Source of the DNA: Anaerolineae bacterium
Lineage (GTDB): Bacteria > Chloroflexota > Anaerolineae > JAFGEY01
NCBI GenBank assembly: GCA_016931365.1
Contig: JAFGEY010000214.1
Span: 1 to 8,065, forward strand
Direction: 5' to 3'
DNA length: 8,065 bases
Position numbers and translations under genes: made by a program. Below the pieces are notes generated by a model. It did no database searches. It was not told the DNA's origin and saw nothing but the letters and a program-made list of their open reading frames with translations. Each line of letters opens with the position of its first letter. The stretch's first letter is position 1. Below, piece after piece: positions 5,524 through 8,065 of this stretch.

Positions 5524-6398
5524 TGATCGTGATCGACGAACTGACCAAGACCTACAGGGGCAACATCCGCGCACTGTGCGGGGTAGACCTTGAGATCGGC
5601 AGCGGCATGTTTGGCCTGGTCGGGCCGAATGGAGCCGGCAAGACGACGCTGATGCGCATCTTGACCGGGCTGCTGCGACCCACGAGCGGCCGCGTGGAAC
5701 TGCTCGGCTATGACGTCAGCCGCGCGCGGGACAAGCAGGCGATCAAGGCCATGCTGGGATATCTGCCCCAGGAATTGGGCCTGTACCCCGATCTTTCTGC
5801 ACGCGAGTTTCTCGACTATGTAGCCATCCTCAAAGGATTGACCGACCGCCGCGCGCGGCAGCGGCAGATCAATGAACTGCTGGGTATGGTGGGACTGGCC
5901 GAGCAGGCAGGGCGGAGGCTCAAGACCTACTCGGGAGGCATGAAACGCCGCGTGGGCGTCGCCCAGGCCTTGTTGGGCGATCCCCGGATTTTGATCGTCG
6001 ACGAACCCACCGCCGGCCTGGACCCCGAAGAGCGCGTCAGGCTGCGCAACTTGCTGGCCGAGACATCACGACATTGCACGGTCATCCTCTCCACGCACAT
6101 CGTCGAGGACATCAGCCAGAGTTGCACCGATCTGGCCGTGCTGAAAGATGGACGGGTGCTCTATCGGGGCGAGCCGCGCAGCCTGATCGCACAGGCCAGG
6201 GGCAAGGTCTGGCGCATCGTCACCGGCGGAGAAAAACCCGACGCGGGGCTGGTCGCCGTTTCCACGCGGCAGTTGGATACCGGCATCGAGTACCGCGTGC
6301 TGGGCGATCCGGCAGCGCAGTACAACGCGGTTCCGGTCGAACCCAGCCTGGAGGACGGCTATATCTGGTTGATGCGCCAGGAGTCAAACCGGCTCTAG
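5523..6398 (+). CDS. ABC transporter ATP-binding protein of the operon
   Basis: A 291-residue ABC-2-type nucleotide-binding subunit with all motifs in order: Walker A GPNGAGKT (34-41), Q-loop Gln83 in YLPQE, signature YSGGM (136-140, a common variant of LSGGQ in this subfamily), Walker B ILIVDEP (156-162), D-loop AGLD (164-167) and switch His192 in STH. The last 80 or so residues (after LKDGRVLYRGEP) form the extra C-terminal part seen in drug, peptide and sodium exporters of the CcmA/NatA kind. It acts at the cytoplasmic face and drives the permeases encoded just upstream. The start is the ATG at 5523, which shares its A with the previous TGA (TGATG). GGAGGG at 5507-5512 supplies the ribosome binding site, and the ATG at 5502 would precede it. 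It is the only ATPase in the operon, against four membrane proteins, so it should work as a homodimer shared by them. Confidence 0.95.
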   Translation: MIVIDELTKTYRGNIRALCGVDLEIGSGMFGLVGPNGAGKTTLMRILTGLLRPTSGRVELLGYDVSRARDKQAIKAMLGYLPQELGLYPDLSAREFLDYVAILKGLTDRRARQRQINELLGMVGLAEQAGRRLKTYSGGMKRRVGVAQALLGDPRILIVDEPTAGLDPEERVRLRNLLAETSRHCTVILSTHIVEDISQSCTDLAVLKDGRVLYRGEPRSLIAQARGKVWRIVTGGEKPDAGLVAVSTRQLDTGIEYRVLGDPAAQYNAVPVEPSLEDGYIWLMRQESNRL

Positions 6399-6405
6399 TA
6401 CTCCA

Positions 6406-6440
6406 ACGAGACTTGGCTCGTAGCCCCCATCCACGGGGGC
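6406..6440 (+). terminator. Double hairpin after the ABC operon, possible terminator
   Basis: Two hairpins follow the ATPase stop at once. ACGAG (6406-6410) pairs with CTCGT (6417-6421), and GCCCCC (6423-6428) pairs with GGGGGC (6435-6440). Neither is followed by a T tract, so they may end transcription weakly, stop RNA decay, or belong to the hairpin series that continues to 6532. Confidence 0.4.
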
Positions 6441-6467
6441 GTATCGCAGCATAACAACCGCAGGATC

Positions 6468-6484
6468 GCCCCCGAGACGGGGGC
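6468..6484. repeat. GC hairpin repeating the GCCCCC...GGGGGC design
   Basis: GCCCCC (6468-6473) pairs with GGGGGC (6479-6484) around GAGAC. The stem sequence is identical to that at 6423-6440 while the loops differ, so this is a second copy or an independent use of the same palindrome 45 bases later. Confidence 0.5.
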
Positions 6485-6515
6485 CAGAGCACCTATTGAG
6501 TTTCAGTGCGCGCCT

Positions 6516-6532
6516 AGCGTCGTCTTGACGCT
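6516..6532. repeat. Small hairpin between convergent genes
   Basis: AGCGTC (6516-6521) pairs with GACGCT (6527-6532) around GTCTT. On the minus strand it lies just past the T run that ends the exonuclease transcript. On the plus strand no T tract follows. Confidence 0.4.
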
Positions 6533-6536
6533 CGAT

Positions 6537-6559
6537 AAAAAAGGCGTCAGCCGCACTTT
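6537..6559 (-). terminator. Probable intrinsic terminator of the exonuclease gene
   Basis: Read on the minus strand, AAAG (6559-6556), a bulged T and GCG (6554-6552) pair with CGC (6546-6544) and CTTT (6543-6540). The run of six T ends at 6537. The stem is short and includes part of the stop codon, so it is a modest but well-placed terminator. Confidence 0.45.
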
Positions 6560-7340
6560 ATTTCGCCAGCACAGATTCGTCCAGCTCCAGTGTGATCGGG
6601 CAGTGATCCGATCCCTGCACGTCGGCCAGGATGCCGGCGCCGGTCGCGGCAGGCCTCAGGCTCTCGGAGGCCAGGAAATAGTCGATCCGCCAGCCCACGT
6701 TGCGGTCGCGGGCGCGGGTGATATAGGTCCACCAGGTATAGCGGCCCGGCTCGTCGGGGTGAAAGTGGCGAAAGGTGTCCACAAAGCCATGCGCCAGGTA
6801 GCGATCCACCCACTCGCGCTCGACCGGCATAAAGCCGGAGGTGTTTTCATTGGACTTGGGGTTGGCCAGGTCGATGGGCTTGTGCGCCGTGTTCACGTCG
6901 CCGCAGACGATCAGCTTTTCTCCCTGCACATGTAGAGCATCGCAATACTGCAAAAACGCATCGTAAAAGCGCAGCTTGTAATCGAGCCGCTCCGGGCCCA
7001 TGCCGCCGTTGGGAAAGTAGACGTTGAACAGCTTGAAGCCCGGGTGTTGGGTCATCAGCACCCGGCCTTCGACATCAAATTCCTCGATGCCAAAGCCATT
7101 CTGCACGGTCAGCGGTTCCCGCTTGCTGAACGTCGCCACGCCGCTGTAGCCCTTGCGCTGCGCCGAGTTCCAGTAAGCATAATAACCGTCCGGGTAGAGC
7201 ATCTGCTCGCCCAACTGATTGGGTTGAGCCTTGGTCTCTTGCACGCACAACACATCGGGCTGCGCCGCAGCCAGCCACTCCCCAAAGCCCTTGTTCTCCA
7301 CCGCACGGATGCCGTTGACGTTCCAGGATATGAGTTTCAT
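6558..7340 (-). CDS. xth: Exodeoxyribonuclease III / AP endonuclease
   Basis: A 260-residue enzyme of the endonuclease/exonuclease/phosphatase fold, full length for the ExoIII/ExoA family. It cuts DNA 5' of abasic sites and removes 3' blocks in base excision repair, and acts as a 3'-5' exonuclease on duplex DNA. All key residues are visible: Asn7 in SWNVNG, Glu35 in QETK for the metal, Tyr108 in NVYFPNG, Asp148 and Asn150 in CGDVNTAH, Asp220 in WRIDYFL, and Asp245-His246 in GSDHCPI. The WWTY stretch (203-206) is also typical. It is cytoplasmic. The ATG at 7340 follows the stop of the upstream membrane-protein gene by two bases, and an AGAGGA lies 9 bases ahead inside that gene, so the two are probably co-transcribed. 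The gene is convergent with the ABC operon. The exact subtype (Xth versus ExoA) is not decided here. Confidence 0.95.
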   Translation of the reverse strand: MKLISWNVNGIRAVENKGFGEWLAAAQPDVLCVQETKAQPNQLGEQMLYPDGYYAYWNSAQRKGYSGVATFSKREPLTVQNGFGIEEFDVEGRVLMTQHPGFKLFNVYFPNGGMGPERLDYKLRFYDAFLQYCDALHVQGEKLIVCGDVNTAHKPIDLANPKSNENTSGFMPVEREWVDRYLAHGFVDTFRHFHPDEPGRYTWWTYITRARDRNVGWRIDYFLASESLRPAATGAGILADVQGSDHCPITLELDESVLAK

Positions 7341-7342
7341 AG

Positions 7343-7885
7343 TCAGCAGTCCTCTTCTAAACCAACAACGTTTGTGCCATCAAGCCATTCTTTTGCCAGC
7401 GTCTTGAATGCATCAGTAAGCTGCCAGTTTCGCTGCACAATCTGGGCATTCAACAATTCCTGCATTTTGGACACATCTCCCCCGGAGATTGAGGAAAAAG
7501 ATGGAATAGACAATTCCTTATTGCTTCCTCTAAAGACATAACCTACGTTGTTAATATCAATACACTCAATCTCTTCCCAAGCTATTCGACCGCGCTTGGG
7601 CCACTGACAATACTCAATGCCATTGGTATCCATTTTGAGCAGTCCAATATTCCAAAACAGGATGCCCAACAAAGCAATTGGCACAAAAGCACTTATAGCG
7701 CACAGCAAACTACTATCGATCCCAATAATGAGCGCTATAAACAATCCTAGTCCTAGAAGTGTCAGCCCCCATCTCGGGCCATAACGTTTTGCACACAACG
7801 GCTTAATCGGTTCATTCACCAGTTTTGCGCTGTGTAATAGCCACTTTTTATGTACTGCCAGGTTTTTGTATGCTTCCTTGTGCAC
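7343..7885 (-). CDS. Membrane protein with two-helix hairpin and PH-like C-terminal domain; start uncertain
   Basis: From the GTG at 7885 this gives 180 residues. A charged N-terminal part leads into two close hydrophobic helices (about 40-56 and 60-82), then a region (about 83-155) with short strands and a closing helix: KMDTNGIEYCQWPKRGRIAW, IECIDINNVGYVFRG, then KMQELLNAQIVQR. That layout, with a 'GI...W.ei..I' pattern, resembles the small bacterial PH domains found on many membrane proteins. The family call is tentative and no function is known. The GTG is the only usual start, yet the frame stays open for another 34 codons upstream with protein-like sequence, so the true start is doubtful. 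The DNA here is visibly AT-richer than the rest of the window, hinting at a different origin. It lies two bases before the exonuclease gene on the same strand. Nothing links their functions. Confidence 0.65.
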   Translation of the reverse strand: MHKEAYKNLAVHKKWLLHSAKLVNEPIKPLCAKRYGPRWGLTLLGLGLFIALIIGIDSSLLCAISAFVPIALLGILFWNIGLLKMDTNGIEYCQWPKRGRIAWEEIECIDINNVGYVFRGSNKELSIPSFSSISGGDVSKMQELLNAQIVQRNWQLTDAFKTLAKEWLDGTNVVGLEEDC

Positions 7886-8065
7886 AGCATCAGGGCTGGC
7901 ATAGTGTCTGACAGCATCTACAAGTTGTCTGCTATCAAATGGTTCAAGTGGCAGACAAAATGTGTGCTGTTCTGTAAATACTTGAGTTTAGAGTTCACTT
8001 GATCCGTATCTGAACCTTAACAAAAAACGAAATTGCTGGTATAACAGACCTGCGATCAGAAATTG
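7886..8065 (-). other. Possible upstream part of the PH-like gene, interrupted by a stop
   Basis: On the minus strand the frame of the neighbouring gene continues upstream of the GTG as far as 7987 and reads TQVFTEQHTFCLPLEPFDSR then QLVDAVRHYASPDA. This looks like the last strand and closing helix of another PH-like domain. A TAA at 7988-7990 breaks the frame, and beyond it the same frame again reads protein-like (RFRYGSSEL) to the window edge. No ATG occurs on the minus strand here in any frame between 7900 and 8065. The stretch may be a damaged first domain, a sequencing error or chance. No other feature was found in it. Confidence 0.35.

Noticed and set aside
7044..7541. Plus-strand open frame of 165 codons over the exonuclease and PH-like genes
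   Set aside because: It spans two minus-strand genes, one of them with unmistakable catalytic motifs, and its own translation shows no domain.
8011..8040. Second possible ECF promoter (TGAACC) at the right edge
   Set aside because: No CGAC or CGTC element is found at the proper 16-17 base distance, and no plus-strand gene follows in the window.

Overview
The window reads as a piece of a GC-rich bacterial chromosome. The genes are tightly packed, some starts are not ATG, and the left side carries a Gfo/Idh/MocA oxidoreductase, an MDR dehydrogenase and an aldo/keto reductase remnant side by side. That mix suggests Chloroflexota (Anaerolineae-like). This is a judgement from gene style and content, not from a marker gene. 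No tRNA, rRNA, CRISPR array or intact mobile element was found.

Left block (1-1544, + strand): the 3' end of a probable Gfo/Idh/MocA oxidoreductase, closed by a near-perfect hairpin terminator. It is followed by a 345-residue medium-chain dehydrogenase that has lost most of the usual catalytic zinc ligands. Directly behind its stop lies a short, frame-broken remnant of an aldo/keto reductase carrying the C-terminal Cys-rich cluster of that family. Together they look like a sugar or polyol catabolic cluster that has partly decayed. Between 1545 and 1723 there are no convincing genes but two strong inverted repeats.

Centre (1724-6398, + strand): a six-gene operon in which every gene overlaps the next by 1 to 17 bases. 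The order is ECF sigma factor, zinc-finger anti-sigma factor fused to a multi-helix membrane domain, three more ABC-2-like membrane proteins, and one ABC ATPase. A candidate ECF-type promoter (TGAACC, 16 bases, CGACTA) ends 9-10 bases before the sigma start codon. The sigma factor may therefore control its own operon from a nearly leaderless transcript. The anti-sigma membrane part resembles the ABC-2 permease fold and shares a short motif with the three permeases. The natural reading is a transporter whose state is reported to a sigma factor through a permease-like anti-sigma subunit. This is the most interesting part of the window.

Right block (6399-8065, - strand): a convergent intergenic region with four successive small hairpins, then an exodeoxyribonuclease III/AP endonuclease gene with all catalytic residues. 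Two bases upstream of it is a gene for a two-helix membrane protein with a PH-like C-terminal part. That last gene is visibly AT-richer than the rest. Its reading frame stays open upstream of the only usable start and is then cut by an in-frame stop, so its true N-terminus, or its integrity, is in doubt.
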